A stretch of 64,000 nt of DNA from an uncultured Alteromonadaceae bacterium (lineage in GTDB: Bacteria; Pseudomonadota; Gammaproteobacteria; Enterobacterales; Alteromonadaceae), in the NCBI GenBank assembly GCA_947494925.1, contig CANLWS010000004.1:413232-477231 (forward strand), read 5' to 3'. Positions 47,709-57,252 of this stretch are shown in pieces. Numbering within the stretch: the first letter of the stretch is position 1; every line of letters begins with the position of its first letter. The notes under the pieces are model-generated. The model was not told the DNA's origin and searched no databases. It was given only the letters and a program-made list of their open reading frames with translations. The position numbers and the translations under genes are program-made.

Positions 47709-47838
47709 TGTCTTTTCCTCACTCAGGTTTCGTTTAGCCTAACTTGTTAAAATCATGTCGACCTGAAAATTAACTCACTCAAGGAGCTGAATTTCGGGAC
47801 TTGCTTATTACTGTAGACCTGGCAATCGAAAGGCGAAA

Positions 47839-47852
47839 TGAGACCATGGTCG
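47839..47852. promoter_or_regulatory. Candidate CrbR-type box between the symporter operon and the kinase
   Basis: TGAGACCATGGTCG contains the palindrome GACCATGGTC. It matches 11 of 14 bases with TAAGACCAAAGTCG, the reverse complement of the box repeated upstream of acs. It lies in the 216-base divergent gap between the symporter operon and the CrbS-like kinase. Confidence 0.4.
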
Positions 47853-47924
47853 TAGATGCCTCGAACTGCTTGTTGACTGTGCTAAAGTGAGTGCATTAAA
47901 TAATTAAAGCTGTGGATTTAGTGC

Positions 47925-50900
47925 ATGGGATTAGGTTGGCTGCTGCTGGCAATTCTGTATTTAATGGGTTTGTTCTGGATTGGCCGATGGGGTGACAGTG
48001 ATTCGCCACTTGCCCGAAAGCTGACTTCTCATCCGGCAACCTACTCACTGGCGCTTGCCATTTACTGCACTGCCTGGACCTTTTTCGGTGCAGTGGGAGA
48101 AGCCAGCCGCAATACCTGGCAGTATCTACCAATTATGCTGGGCCCGATACTCGTCTATGTTTTTGGTTACCGCTTTATTTATAAACTCACACTGGTAAGC
48201 AAAAAACAAAACATCACCACCATAGCCGACTTTATTTCCTCTCGGTACGGAAAACGCCAGTCGGTGGCCTTGTTGGTTACCGTCATCGCATTACTTGCCA
48301 CCATCCCCTATGTGGCACTTCAATTGAAGGCAATTGGCTCCACTTTCCAGCTGGTGTCTGCGCAGCAAAACAGCGAGTTCATCGTATTATTTGCAACCAT
48401 TTTTATTGGCATTTTCGCAATATATTTTGGTACACAACGGGCTGATGTCACTGAGTATCGAAGAGGATTGATGCTCGCTGTCGCATTTGAATCAAGTATA
48501 AAATTAATCGCTCTGGTGGCAGTGGCCACTGTGGGCTATTTCATGTGGCAGGCGGATCATTCAGGAGCGCTGTTCGAAAAATTCAGTAGTGCGGAAGCCA
48601 TTGACCAGTTCCAATCTTTTCCATTTGTTGCACAGACAATTATGGCCGCCGCTGCGATTATTTGCTTACCCAGACAGTTCCATGTTGCCGTTGTGGATAA
48701 CCTGAGTCTGAGCCACATCAAAACAGCTCGGTGGCTATTCCCCTTGTACCTCACCTTAACTGCACTGGCCATTCCGGTTATCGCCGCGGTTGGTCATATG
48801 TTTTTTGCCCAAACAGAGGTAGCACAGGATACTTATGTGCTCAATCTGGCAATCTTATCGGACTCTTTACTTATCCAACTTCTGGTGTTTGTGGGTGGTC
48901 TGTCGGCAGCCACAGCTATGATAATAGTAGCGACACTCACTTTGAGTACCATGGTAACCAATGACGTAATCTTACCCAAGATACTTTCACTTCGAGGACC
49001 TGGTAACACTAATACCAACTACAGTAAATCTATATTGTTGATACGGCGACTGGTGATCGGTGGCCTGCTTCTGCTGGCGTATCTCTATCATCAACAGATG
49101 GGCAACAGTCGCTCTCTGGCCTCAATCGGTCTTATCGCATTCTCTTTGGTTATTCAACTGCTTCCCGCAATATTAGGTGGTTTGTACTGGAAGAAAGGTC
49201 ACGCACAGGGTGTCTACGCAGGGTTACTGGCAGGTTTGTGCATATGGATACTTTGGTTGATTATGCCGGTGCTTGATGGCAGTGGAGACACCCAATTACA
49301 AAACGATGCCATTTCTCAGGTGGCTATCATTAGCTTAAGCGCGAATTTTATTGCCTACTTTGCATTTTCACATTTTGCCCAGAGCCGCTTGATCGACAGG
49401 ATTCAGGCGCAGGCATTCGTGGCCCCCAGAGAGTCTATTGATGATCAGCCAAGCAAACCTTCGGTTACCGTGACCGTGGGAGACCTGACAACCTTGCTTT
49501 CCACCTTTCTTGGTGATTCGCGCTGTGAAAGATTAATTGAGGATTACCAGCGTCGCAGCCAACTGCAGCTGCACAAGGATATTGAACCTCAGGCAAGCTT
49601 CATTGCATTCTGCGAACGAGCCTTGGGCGGCGTTTTGGGAAGTTCCAGCGCTAAAGCACTAATCGACAGTGTGTTGAGTGGGAAAAAACTCGATTTCGAG
49701 GAAGTGGTTAACTTTTTTGATGACACCACCCAGGCACTGAAGTTTAACACCAGTGCGTTGTTTGCTTCTATTGAAAGTCTCGAGCAGGGGATCAGTGTGG
49801 TGGACAAGGATCTCAACCTTGTTGCCTGGAACAAAAGCTACCTGACTTTTTTCAATTATCCGGATGGGCTCGTCAATGTAGGAACACCTGTCGAAGAATT
49901 ACTTCGCTACAATGCGCAAAATGGAGAGTGTGGCGTTGGCAATGTGGATGTTTTAGTACAAAAAAGGCTGGAACATATTCGCTTGGGGCATCGCCACCGC
50001 TTTTTGCGACAACGCAGCGATGGGAAAATGATTGAGACAATCGGTAATCCTTTGCCCGATGGTGGTTACGTGACCAGCTTTAGCGACGTTACAACTCATA
50101 TCGAATTGCAGGAAGCGTTGAAGGAATCAAACATAGACCTGGAGAAGCGTGTAAAAAAACGCAGTGAAGAAGTGCAGGCCATTAATGCTGAGCTGCGCAG
50201 TGAAATAACTCGTCGGGCCGATCTTGAACTAGCTTTAGACAAAGCACGTCAGGCAGCCGAGGATGCAAATGCGAGTAAAACGCGTTTTTTGGCTTTGGCC
50301 AGCCACGACATTTTGCAACCTTTGAATGCCGCGAAACTTTATTTATCCGCATTGCATGAAATGGAAGTTCCGAATGACGTCAGTACTATTATTAAAAAAC
50401 TAGGAGACAGCGTCACAACCAGCGAGGCCTTGATCGCTACGTTGCTCGATATCGCAAGGCTTGACCAGGGAGAAATGAGAGCAGAAAAAAGCCCTTACTC
50501 TATCACTAAGATTCTGGACCCTTTATTGGATGAATTCAGCATGAAGGCCAATCAAAAAGGCTTAACCTTCGCTGCACATGTACAAGATTTATGGATAGAA
50601 ACGGATAGAACATACTTGTATCGAATTGCACAAAATTTGTTATCAAACGCCATGAAATACACCGAGAAAGGGAAAATATTACTGACCTGCAGAAAGCAAA
50701 AAGGACAAGCTGTACTGCAGGTTTGGGACACGGGAGTGGGAATTTCTGAAACGGAACAACAGCATATTTTCGCAGATTTTTATCGGGTGAGTGGTAGCAA
50801 AGAACACGGCGTTGGCCTGGGTCTAGGTGTTGTAGCGCGATTGACAGAAAAATTATCAGCTCCGCTTTCTGTCAGATCACAAAAGCACCACGGAAGTTGT

Positions 50901-51347
50901 TTTACTGTGCGTCTTCCACTTGTACAAAAGCCAGCGCAAAAGAGTGTAGCGTCCAACATCAGTCAATTGGGACTTAAAGGTCTGAAGGTCCTGTGTGTTG
51001 ACGACAAAACTGAGAACCTGGACGCGATGCAAACACTATTGGAAAAGTGGCAAATAGAAGTCTTTGTTGCACAAAACTCAGAGCAGGCAAAGCGGCTTGT
51101 GCAAGCTGAACAACCTACTATTTTCCTGGTGGATTACCACCTGGGTGATGAGCCAGATGGCTTGCACCTTATTACGCAATTGCGCGGGATCACAGGCCAG
51201 AAAACCGCCGCAGCACTGGTCACAGCTAACCAGGACAGCGACATTCAATCCCGCTGTAAATCAGCAGATGTCGGATACATTTCCAAACCTGTCAAACCAG
51301 CTAAGCTCAGAGTGCTGCTATCGAATATGCTGCGAAAAACAGGGTAA
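47925..51347 (+). CDS. crbS: CrbS-like hybrid sensor histidine kinase with SSS transporter domain
   Basis: The product is 1140 aa. Residues about 1-500 form an SSS-type transporter domain (LAIYCTAWTFFGAVGEASR near the start; FISSRYGKRQSVALLV). A PAS-like domain (about 615-720, SLEQGISVVDKDLNLVAWN) and a coiled coil follow. The HisKA domain has the phospho-acceptor His794 in LASHDILQPLNA, and the HATPase has NLLSNAMKYTEKG and GLGLGVVARL. A C-terminal receiver domain has Asp1070 (FLVDYHLGDEPDG). This is the CrbS architecture, which with CrbR controls acetyl-CoA synthetase (the acetate switch). A CrbR-like gene and acs lie 5-8 kb away. Confidence 0.9.
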   Translation: MGLGWLLLAILYLMGLFWIGRWGDSDSPLARKLTSHPATYSLALAIYCTAWTFFGAVGEASRNTWQYLPIMLGPILVYVFGYRFIYKLTLVSKKQNITTIADFISSRYGKRQSVALLVTVIALLATIPYVALQLKAIGSTFQLVSAQQNSEFIVLFATIFIGIFAIYFGTQRADVTEYRRGLMLAVAFESSIKLIALVAVATVGYFMWQADHSGALFEKFSSAEAIDQFQSFPFVAQTIMAAAAIICLPRQFHVAVVDNLSLSHIKTARWLFPLYLTLTALAIPVIAAVGHMFFAQTEVAQDTYVLNLAILSDSLLIQLLVFVGGLSAATAMIIVATLTLSTMVTNDVILPKILSLRGPGNTNTNYSKSILLIRRLVIGGLLLLAYLYHQQMGNSRSLASIGLIAFSLVIQLLPAILGGLYWKKGHAQGVYAGLLAGLCIWILWLIMPVLDGSGDTQLQNDAISQVAIISLSANFIAYFAFSHFAQSRLIDRIQAQAFVAPRESIDDQPSKPSVTVTVGDLTTLLSTFLGDSRCERLIEDYQRRSQLQLHKDIEPQASFIAFCERALGGVLGSSSAKALIDSVLSGKKLDFEEVVNFFDDTTQALKFNTSALFASIESLEQGISVVDKDLNLVAWNKSYLTFFNYPDGLVNVGTPVEELLRYNAQNGECGVGNVDVLVQKRLEHIRLGHRHRFLRQRSDGKMIETIGNPLPDGGYVTSFSDVTTHIELQEALKESNIDLEKRVKKRSEEVQAINAELRSEITRRADLELALDKARQAAEDANASKTRFLALASHDILQPLNAAKLYLSALHEMEVPNDVSTIIKKLGDSVTTSEALIATLLDIARLDQGEMRAEKSPYSITKILDPLLDEFSMKANQKGLTFAAHVQDLWIETDRTYLYRIAQNLLSNAMKYTEKGKILLTCRKQKGQAVLQVWDTGVGISETEQQHIFADFYRVSGSKEHGVGLGLGVVARLTEKLSAPLSVRSQKHHGSCFTVRLPLVQKPAQKSVASNISQLGLKGLKVLCVDDKTENLDAMQTLLEKWQIEVFVAQNSEQAKRLVQAEQPTIFLVDYHLGDEPDGLHLITQLRGITGQKTAAALVTANQDSDIQSRCKSADVGYISKPVKPAKLRVLLSNMLRKTG

Positions 51348-51398
51348 ACCGCTGTATTTGAATATTCATTCACTCTGCCAGCAAAGGGACACTATGAA

Positions 51399-52595
51399 TT
51401 AACGTTCTATCAGTGAAGCCACACCTAAACCAGCACCACCACAAATAGAGACAATGCCACGTTTGCGATCTTGCCTTTCCATTTCATCCAACAAGATGCT
51501 GATCAGATTTCCCCCTGTGGCACCCAATGGGTGGCCCATCGCAATCGCCCCACCATTGACATTAAGTTTGTCACCGCTGATTTCAAAACTCTGTTGATAG
51601 TGCAATACACTGGCAGCGAAGGATTCGTTAACTTCCCATATGTCAATTTGTTCGGGAGTGAGGCCTGTGGCTTTGAGTAATTTTTCTGTGGCCCTGATAT
51701 GTCCAGTCAACATCTTAACTGGCTCGTCACTTGCGTTGGCGAAATGTCGTATTTTTGCCCTGGGTCTCAGTCCCATTTGGTTACATGCCCGCTCATTTGC
51801 CATCAGAATCAGACTGGCGCCATCCACAATGGCTGGCGAATTTCCAGCACTATGAACTGGGTTGAGTTGCGCGTTGTACACCTGACTAACCAAAGGCTGT
51901 GCCAAAGGCACTGCGTCGCTGAAACTTGCTGGTAAGGCATTCAGTTTTTCCATCGAAATCGAGTCTCTCACCGCATTGTCGTAATCCAGCAAGGCTTTGC
52001 CATCCACCGATACTGGAATAAGAGAATTGGAAAAATACCCATTTTGTTGGGCGTTCTTCGCTCGTTGGTGAGATTGATAAGCCAAATCATCTAATTGAGA
52101 ACGGCAATAGCCTTGTTGGGCGGCGATCAAATCCGCAGACAATCCCATGTGCATAAATCGAGTTTTGGCCATCACCTTTTTATCACTAAACCACAGGCCT
52201 TTGTCACTGAACATGGGCACTACGCTGAGTTGTTCAACACCTCCAGCTACCACCAATGATTCCATTCCACTCATCAGTTTACTGGCGGAAAGATTGATGG
52301 CATCCAGCCCCGAACAACAGAAGCGATTGATAGTCGCGCCCGGCACGGAATCTGGCCAGCCGGCATACAAGGAGGCAACCTTAGCCAGATTTGCCCCTTG
52401 TACATCAGTTTGTGTATTACACCCAAGGATTACATCTTCAACCTTTTCTGAATCCAGGCTGTTACGTTGCTCCAGCGCATTAAATAAAGGTAATAATAAA
52501 TCAACCGGCTTAAGATCGCGGTAAACGCTGGAATTGTTCCGAACACTAGCCCGTGGGATACGAACGGCGTCAACAATATAAGCTGTATGCGTCAT
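51399..52595 (-). CDS. Thiolase family acyltransferase (acetyl-CoA C-acyltransferase type)
   Basis: The product is 398 aa. Thiolase landmarks are present: the nucleophilic Cys in NRFCCSGLDAINLSA, the histidine of EVNESFAAS, INGGAIAMGHPLGATG-type loop (here NVNGGAIAMGHPLGATGG) and the catalytic Cys in VSICGGAGLGVASL. It cleaves 3-ketoacyl-CoA or condenses acetyl-CoA. It lies 30 bases behind a second thiolase, apparently in one operon with a carotenoid oxygenase gene. The natural substrate is not clear from sequence. Confidence 0.9.
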   Translation of the reverse strand: MTHTAYIVDAVRIPRASVRNNSSVYRDLKPVDLLLPLFNALEQRNSLDSEKVEDVILGCNTQTDVQGANLAKVASLYAGWPDSVPGATINRFCCSGLDAINLSASKLMSGMESLVVAGGVEQLSVVPMFSDKGLWFSDKKVMAKTRFMHMGLSADLIAAQQGYCRSQLDDLAYQSHQRAKNAQQNGYFSNSLIPVSVDGKALLDYDNAVRDSISMEKLNALPASFSDAVPLAQPLVSQVYNAQLNPVHSAGNSPAIVDGASLILMANERACNQMGLRPRAKIRHFANASDEPVKMLTGHIRATEKLLKATGLTPEQIDIWEVNESFAASVLHYQQSFEISGDKLNVNGGAIAMGHPLGATGGNLISILLDEMERQDRKRGIVSICGGAGLGVASLIER

Positions 52596-52625
52596 CGGGC
52601 TAAAATCCTTGTGATAGCGAAAAGG

Positions 52626-53858
52626 TTAGCGACCCACTATGAAGCTGGCGCAGGTGGTAGCACTGCCACCAAGATTGACGGTCATGATATTGTCAGCTCC
52701 TTCTATCTGATAGTCGCCAGCCAGACCGGATACTTGCTTGGCGCTGTCAAACAACATGCGTACTCCAGTTGCGCCAACCGGATGACCCAATCCTATCAAA
52801 CCTCCACTTGCGTTGACAGGAAGCATCCCTCCCAAATCGAACTGACTTCGTTCTATCGCTTTAAATATCTGACCTGGCTCTTCAAGTCCAAGGTGATCCA
52901 ATATCATGTATTCAGTTATATTGAAGCAGTCATGTACTTCCAACCCACTAAGATCCTTTGGATTATTGATCCCTGCCCTAGACAAGGTTTGTTCAAGCAG
53001 GCGCTGGATATGGGGGAATACGTATGGCTTATCGGACGAGATTGCCATTTTTGTTTCAAATTGCATGGGAGCATTAATATGCCCCCAGCCTTTAATTTTG
53101 GGTAAATCCTGGAGCAACAAACCATGTTCTTTCGCATAACGACGAGCACGGGACTCGGCAGCGAGAAACACCACTGATGCTCCATCTGTCAGTTGACCAC
53201 AATCTTGTTTGCGTATCGATCCTGTTACCAGAGGATTGGCTTGATCATCATTGGAGAAACTCAGTGCACCAAATTGCCAACTGCGGGTCTGGGCGTTGCA
53301 GTTACGTTTGGCATTAGCAAAGTTTTTTTGTGATATCGCCCGTAAATGGTCTGTGTTTATGCCATATTTCTGCGCATAAACTTGGGTAAGCTGATTGAAC
53401 GCACATGGCCATACAAAAGATGTATCTAGCCATTCCTTGTCTGCCCAGGCAGCTGGTCGCAAATACTCTGCTGCATTGGAAGATGATACATTGCGCATCA
53501 ATTCAATTCCTAACACACAGGCTAGGTCATATCGACCTGACTCCAGATCAGCCATTGCAGCAAGAATGGCCATTGAGCCGGATGCGCAAGCAGCTTCGTG
53601 CCTACTGGCAGGCAAATACTGCAATGCAGGATCAATATGACCAAAAAAACCACCTAGTTGACCTTGCCCGGCAAATAGCTCTGCCACAAAATTTCCCACA
53701 TGGCCCACGTCGATATCCGCTGGATCAAGTCCGGCTTCTTTCAAGCCTATCAGAACTGTTTCTGCAAACATGTCATACAGACTTTCGTTATGTTTGCTCC
53801 AGTTTTTTGCAAAGTCAGTTTGAGCGCCGCCAAGGATGTAAATGGGTTCAGTCGTCAT
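52626..53858 (-). CDS. SCP2-type thiolase (thiolase-like acetyl-CoA acetyltransferase)
   Basis: The product is 410 aa. It has EAACASGSMAILAAMADLES with the nucleophilic Cys, EVHDCFNITEYM, NASGGLIGLGHPVGATGVRM and a terminal GGSATTCASFIVGR. It belongs to the non-classical (SCP-x-like) thiolase group and is distinct from the next gene, so the two are not a recent duplication. The pair might act on consecutive products of an oxidised isoprenoid or aromatic substrate, an inference from the operon with the carotenoid oxygenase. Confidence 0.88.
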   Translation of the reverse strand: MTTEPIYILGGAQTDFAKNWSKHNESLYDMFAETVLIGLKEAGLDPADIDVGHVGNFVAELFAGQGQLGGFFGHIDPALQYLPASRHEAACASGSMAILAAMADLESGRYDLACVLGIELMRNVSSSNAAEYLRPAAWADKEWLDTSFVWPCAFNQLTQVYAQKYGINTDHLRAISQKNFANAKRNCNAQTRSWQFGALSFSNDDQANPLVTGSIRKQDCGQLTDGASVVFLAAESRARRYAKEHGLLLQDLPKIKGWGHINAPMQFETKMAISSDKPYVFPHIQRLLEQTLSRAGINNPKDLSGLEVHDCFNITEYMILDHLGLEEPGQIFKAIERSQFDLGGMLPVNASGGLIGLGHPVGATGVRMLFDSAKQVSGLAGDYQIEGADNIMTVNLGGSATTCASFIVGR

Positions 53859-53915
53859 AGGTAGCTCTCTCAGTTTGGCTTAGGCGAGATAACTGATAAA
53901 ATCGTCGGTATAGCA

Positions 53916-55385
53916 TTATTCGCGAAACGCCCGAATATCTTCACCATTAGCCCAGCATGCGTGCGTGCCACTGCAAATTCTGTGGGGAAGAATTATCTGG
54001 CAGACAGGTCCGGCTTCTATATTCTTGGCATCAAGCAACACACATTCCGAACGATTCTTTTTCATGTCAGTGATAAAGGTAACCAGATAACCGTCATCTT
54101 CATCCTTTGCATTAATTCGCGGAACAAACGGGGCTTCGGAGCCATAACGTTTTTTACCAAAGTCATAGCGCCAAGACTTCCCGGTCTCAAGATCCTGCTT
54201 CACTATCCCTGAAAACAAGAACCAACGGGGCTTATTCCAGACACTATAATAGTAGCGGTTTTTCTGTCCCGCATACTGCTGATTAAAGGTACCAAATTCC
54301 AGAATTTCTTCATCCAGGTGGTGCTCCTTGACTTCACCCGTTTTCAAATTGAAGCGCCAACGATGCAATCGGGTCTGCAGGGATTTTAAATCTAACGCAG
54401 CCATTACTTTGCCGGGTCGTTTAGGTAACCATTTTAATGATGGCGGATTTGGTTGATCCTGGAAGTAGCCGTCCAATACAATCTCATCTCCTTCCTCATA
54501 AGCATTCATCCAGTGCAATACGTAGGTTGATTTTGCCTCAAACCACTGCACATCTTTTTCGGTGCCGAAACGGGGTAAAATGGCAAATCGCGTGGGCATG
54601 TCTGGATGATAGTGGGGATGGTATTTCTTCTCGGCAATTTTTTCAGGATCCCAGAACAAGGGTAAATCAACCAAAATTGAATAGTTCTTGGTAAAGGCCA
54701 TATCGTGTGGCAGCCTGGGGCCTGGCAAAGGGACTGGGGTGTAATGCACTAATTTGTTATTTTTGTCGACCACACCATAGTGCTGGTAAGGTGCAGTTGT
54801 GGAGTAATTGAAGAACAGTAGCTCACCAGTTTTCACGTCAACCTTAGGATGGGCTGAAATCCCCTCTTCTGGCACCCAGTCCTGAGTACCCAACTGTTCC
54901 AGGGTGTAAGGATCGAATAAATACCCTTCTCCGCATTGCCAGAACGTGGACATGATTTTTCCTGCATGAATAACCACATCAGTACTGGAGGAATCTTTGA
55001 TGTAACCCTGGGCGCCCCAGCCTTTTTTACTGTCTGGTTTAATACCGTTGGCGATACCACGCCACAACGCACCACCAGCCTCTTGTTCAGCCTCAAAACC
55101 TTCCGTTCTGACAAATCTGTTGCGGTATTCAACCTTGCCATCTTTGAAGCTGACGCTGTGCAACATGCCGTCTCCATCAAAAGGGTGGTAATTGCCAATT
55201 GCCTGATGAACCGGGTTCTCGGTATTACGCACATACACCCCATCAATGTCTTCGGGGATCTCGCCGATCACTTCCAGATCAGTTGCCGTGTATTCTTCCA
55301 ATACAGGTTTCCAGGCACCGTTCAAATAAGGATGGATACTGGGTTTTAACGTACTCTTCACTTTAGGCAGGCGCGTGTTGGTCAT
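53916..55385 (-). CDS. Carotenoid oxygenase family dioxygenase
   Basis: The product is 489 aa. This seven-bladed propeller family holds Fe(II) with four His. Candidates are visible in SAHPKVDVKTGELLFFNYS, LPHDMAFTKNYSILVDLPLF, YVLHWMNAYEEGDEIVLDG and GTHACWANGED (His475). The N-terminal PYLNGAWKPVLEEYTATDLEV and the VYVRNTENPVHQ segment are typical of the family. It cleaves double bonds in carotenoids, stilbenes or related compounds. It appears to lead an operon with two thiolases and is divergent from a double HxlR regulator. Confidence 0.9.
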   Translation of the reverse strand: MTNTRLPKVKSTLKPSIHPYLNGAWKPVLEEYTATDLEVIGEIPEDIDGVYVRNTENPVHQAIGNYHPFDGDGMLHSVSFKDGKVEYRNRFVRTEGFEAEQEAGGALWRGIANGIKPDSKKGWGAQGYIKDSSSTDVVIHAGKIMSTFWQCGEGYLFDPYTLEQLGTQDWVPEEGISAHPKVDVKTGELLFFNYSTTAPYQHYGVVDKNNKLVHYTPVPLPGPRLPHDMAFTKNYSILVDLPLFWDPEKIAEKKYHPHYHPDMPTRFAILPRFGTEKDVQWFEAKSTYVLHWMNAYEEGDEIVLDGYFQDQPNPPSLKWLPKRPGKVMAALDLKSLQTRLHRWRFNLKTGEVKEHHLDEEILEFGTFNQQYAGQKNRYYYSVWNKPRWFLFSGIVKQDLETGKSWRYDFGKKRYGSEAPFVPRINAKDEDDGYLVTFITDMKKNRSECVLLDAKNIEAGPVCQIILPHRICSGTHACWANGEDIRAFRE

Positions 55386-55514
55386 TTTGATTTCCTCAAC
55401 GGAGACACTCTGGTTTCATCAGTAACTTGCATTATGATACCATTCATAATAAGAACTCAACCTCTTTACATCATTTAATGAAAAATGCTTGTGCCGTGTT
55501 AATAGAAGAATAAA

Positions 55515-56462
55515 ATGCGCTATCATGGCCTGATGCAGTCACCTCAATCATTATCCCTTATCCTCAATGCGACACTCGCCAGCGACCTCGATGTCATTGG
55601 CGATCGTTGGGTTCTGTTAATTCTCAGGGACATGTTTATCGGTCGTTCCCGCTTTGAAAGTCTGCGCAAACACACCGGTGCCAGTAAAGCGACCCTGGCG
55701 CGCAGGTTGGACACCCTTATCAGCGCAGATATCGTTGTAAAACAGAATTGTTCCGATGGAACAAAACGAATGGAATACGTGTTGACCACAAAAGGGCAAG
55801 CACTCTACAGCGCATCTCTACTGGCCTGGCAGTGGGAGTTGCTGTGGGCGGAAAATGCAACAGACACACTGCCAAGTGCTTTGATTCACACACAATGTGG
55901 TGATCCTTTGTCTCCCACCACAGTTTGTCAATATTGTCAGCTTCCCCTGCAACTCGACGATGTGGAGTGGCCGCATAACAGCGATGATTTCGACATGCAG
56001 ATGCTGACTCTGCGACAAGCCAATAAGCAAAGACGTGTGCGCACAACGTCTCTGGATAACCAAGCGGATAGGTCGCTTGCAACTATCAGTGATTTGATTG
56101 GAGACAGGTGGACATTGCTTTTGTTAATTGCGGCGTTTTTGGGACTGAAACGATATGATGAATTTGCCAGGCAATTATCTATAGCCAGTAACATTTTATC
56201 GCAGCGACTGAGCTTGCTGGTTGAAAAAGGTATTTTCTACAAACAAGCCTATCAGCAAAAGCCTGTTCGCTATACCTATAGGTTAACGGATAAAGGCACA
56301 TCACTTTATTCGCTGATAATGGTATTGCGTCAATGGGCGACTGATTATTCTTCCGCGATAGAAGGCTTACGCCATGCACCTTGCGGACAAAAGCTAAATC
56401 TGCAAGTACTTTGCGGAAGTTGTACCACTCCCCCTACTGCAGATACTGTTGCCCTTGTATGA
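55515..56462 (+). CDS. HxlR-type regulator with two tandem winged-helix domains
   Basis: The product is 315 aa, more than twice a normal HxlR protein. Domain 1 (about 15-110) has VIGDRWVLLILRDMFIGRSRFESL and KATLARRLDTLI. Domain 2 (about 190-285) has LIGDRWTLLLLIAAFLGLKRYDEF and NILSQRLSLLVEKGI. Each half is followed by a cysteine-containing segment (CQYCQLPLQLDD and LCGSCTTPPTAD), suggesting duplication of a whole gene. HxlR proteins bind DNA as dimers; this one may act as a single-chain dimer. It probably controls the divergent carotenoid oxygenase operon. Confidence 0.88.
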   Translation: MRYHGLMQSPQSLSLILNATLASDLDVIGDRWVLLILRDMFIGRSRFESLRKHTGASKATLARRLDTLISADIVVKQNCSDGTKRMEYVLTTKGQALYSASLLAWQWELLWAENATDTLPSALIHTQCGDPLSPTTVCQYCQLPLQLDDVEWPHNSDDFDMQMLTLRQANKQRRVRTTSLDNQADRSLATISDLIGDRWTLLLLIAAFLGLKRYDEFARQLSIASNILSQRLSLLVEKGIFYKQAYQQKPVRYTYRLTDKGTSLYSLIMVLRQWATDYSSAIEGLRHAPCGQKLNLQVLCGSCTTPPTADTVALV

Positions 56463-56466
56463 GGGT

Positions 56467-57117
56467 TTAATGCTCAACGACAGGAGGTGATAGCTCCAGT
56501 TGGGAAGCGATCAATACCGCTTGGGTCCGGTTGTTAATACCCAGCTTTCTGAACAGAGCTGTGATATGCGCCTTAACTGTTGCTTCTGCTATATCGAGCT
56601 CGTAGCCGATTTGCTTATTCAATAAACCGTCGCGCATGAAGCAAAGAACTTTGTATTGGGCGGGTGTCAAGCTAGATACTTTTTCAGCCAGTTGTGCAAA
56701 AGCGTCGTCGGCTTCGGACACCTCTGATTGCATGCTTTCTGGCAGCCAGATATCACCATCCAACATAGATTTGACTGCTTCTGCCACTTTTGCAGCGCTA
56801 GTGGTTTTGGGTACAAATCCCAATGCACCTGTGTTAATGACTTTACTGACGATATCCACGTCTTCCAACCCAGAAACCACAGCAACAGGCAAATCAGGAA
56901 ACAACTTTCTGATGTGGATCAAGCCAAACAAATCACTGCTTCCCGGCATATGCAAATCGAATAAAAGTAAATCTACTTCTTGTTCCCGCAACATAGCGAC
57001 AGTACTGTCTAAGTCACCGGACTCAAGCAAGTTCAGTTCATCAATGGCAAGTTCAAGTGCCCCTCTGAGCGCATCCCGATAAAGAGGATGATCATCAGCA
57101 ATTAGCAACGTAAGCAT
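56467..57117 (-). CDS. crbR: CrbR-like LuxR-family response regulator
   Basis: The product is 216 aa from the ATG at 57117; a TTG four codons upstream is possible. The receiver domain (about 1-120) has IADDHPLYRD and the phospho-acceptor Asp54 in LLFDLHMPGS. The LuxR-type helix-turn-helix (about 145-205) contains LTPAQYKVLCFMRDGLLNKQIGYEL and ATVKAHITALFRKLG. It lies downstream of acs, in the same direction. With the SSS-kinase gene in the same region it matches the CrbS/CrbR pair that activates acs. This is assigned by context as well as type. Confidence 0.82.
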   Translation of the reverse strand: MLTLLIADDHPLYRDALRGALELAIDELNLLESGDLDSTVAMLREQEVDLLLFDLHMPGSSDLFGLIHIRKLFPDLPVAVVSGLEDVDIVSKVINTGALGFVPKTTSAAKVAEAVKSMLDGDIWLPESMQSEVSEADDAFAQLAEKVSSLTPAQYKVLCFMRDGLLNKQIGYELDIAEATVKAHITALFRKLGINNRTQAVLIASQLELSPPVVEH

Positions 57118-57209
57118 AGATTTACCCAACTTAAATGATTCAATTTCTACTTATCAGTCTAACAACTGGACTGTAATGCGCAAAGATAACGCCCTCACCT
57201 GTCAATCGC

Positions 57210-57237
57210 AAAAAGGCGCTACCTTGTGCACCTTTTT
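57210..57237 (-). terminator. Terminator of acs
   Basis: AAAAAGG...CCTTTTT with inner GC pairs forms a hairpin with a T-run on the minus strand, between acs and the response regulator gene. Some readthrough into the regulator is possible. Confidence 0.75.
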
Positions 57238-57252
57238 GCACAGTATTAAAGA

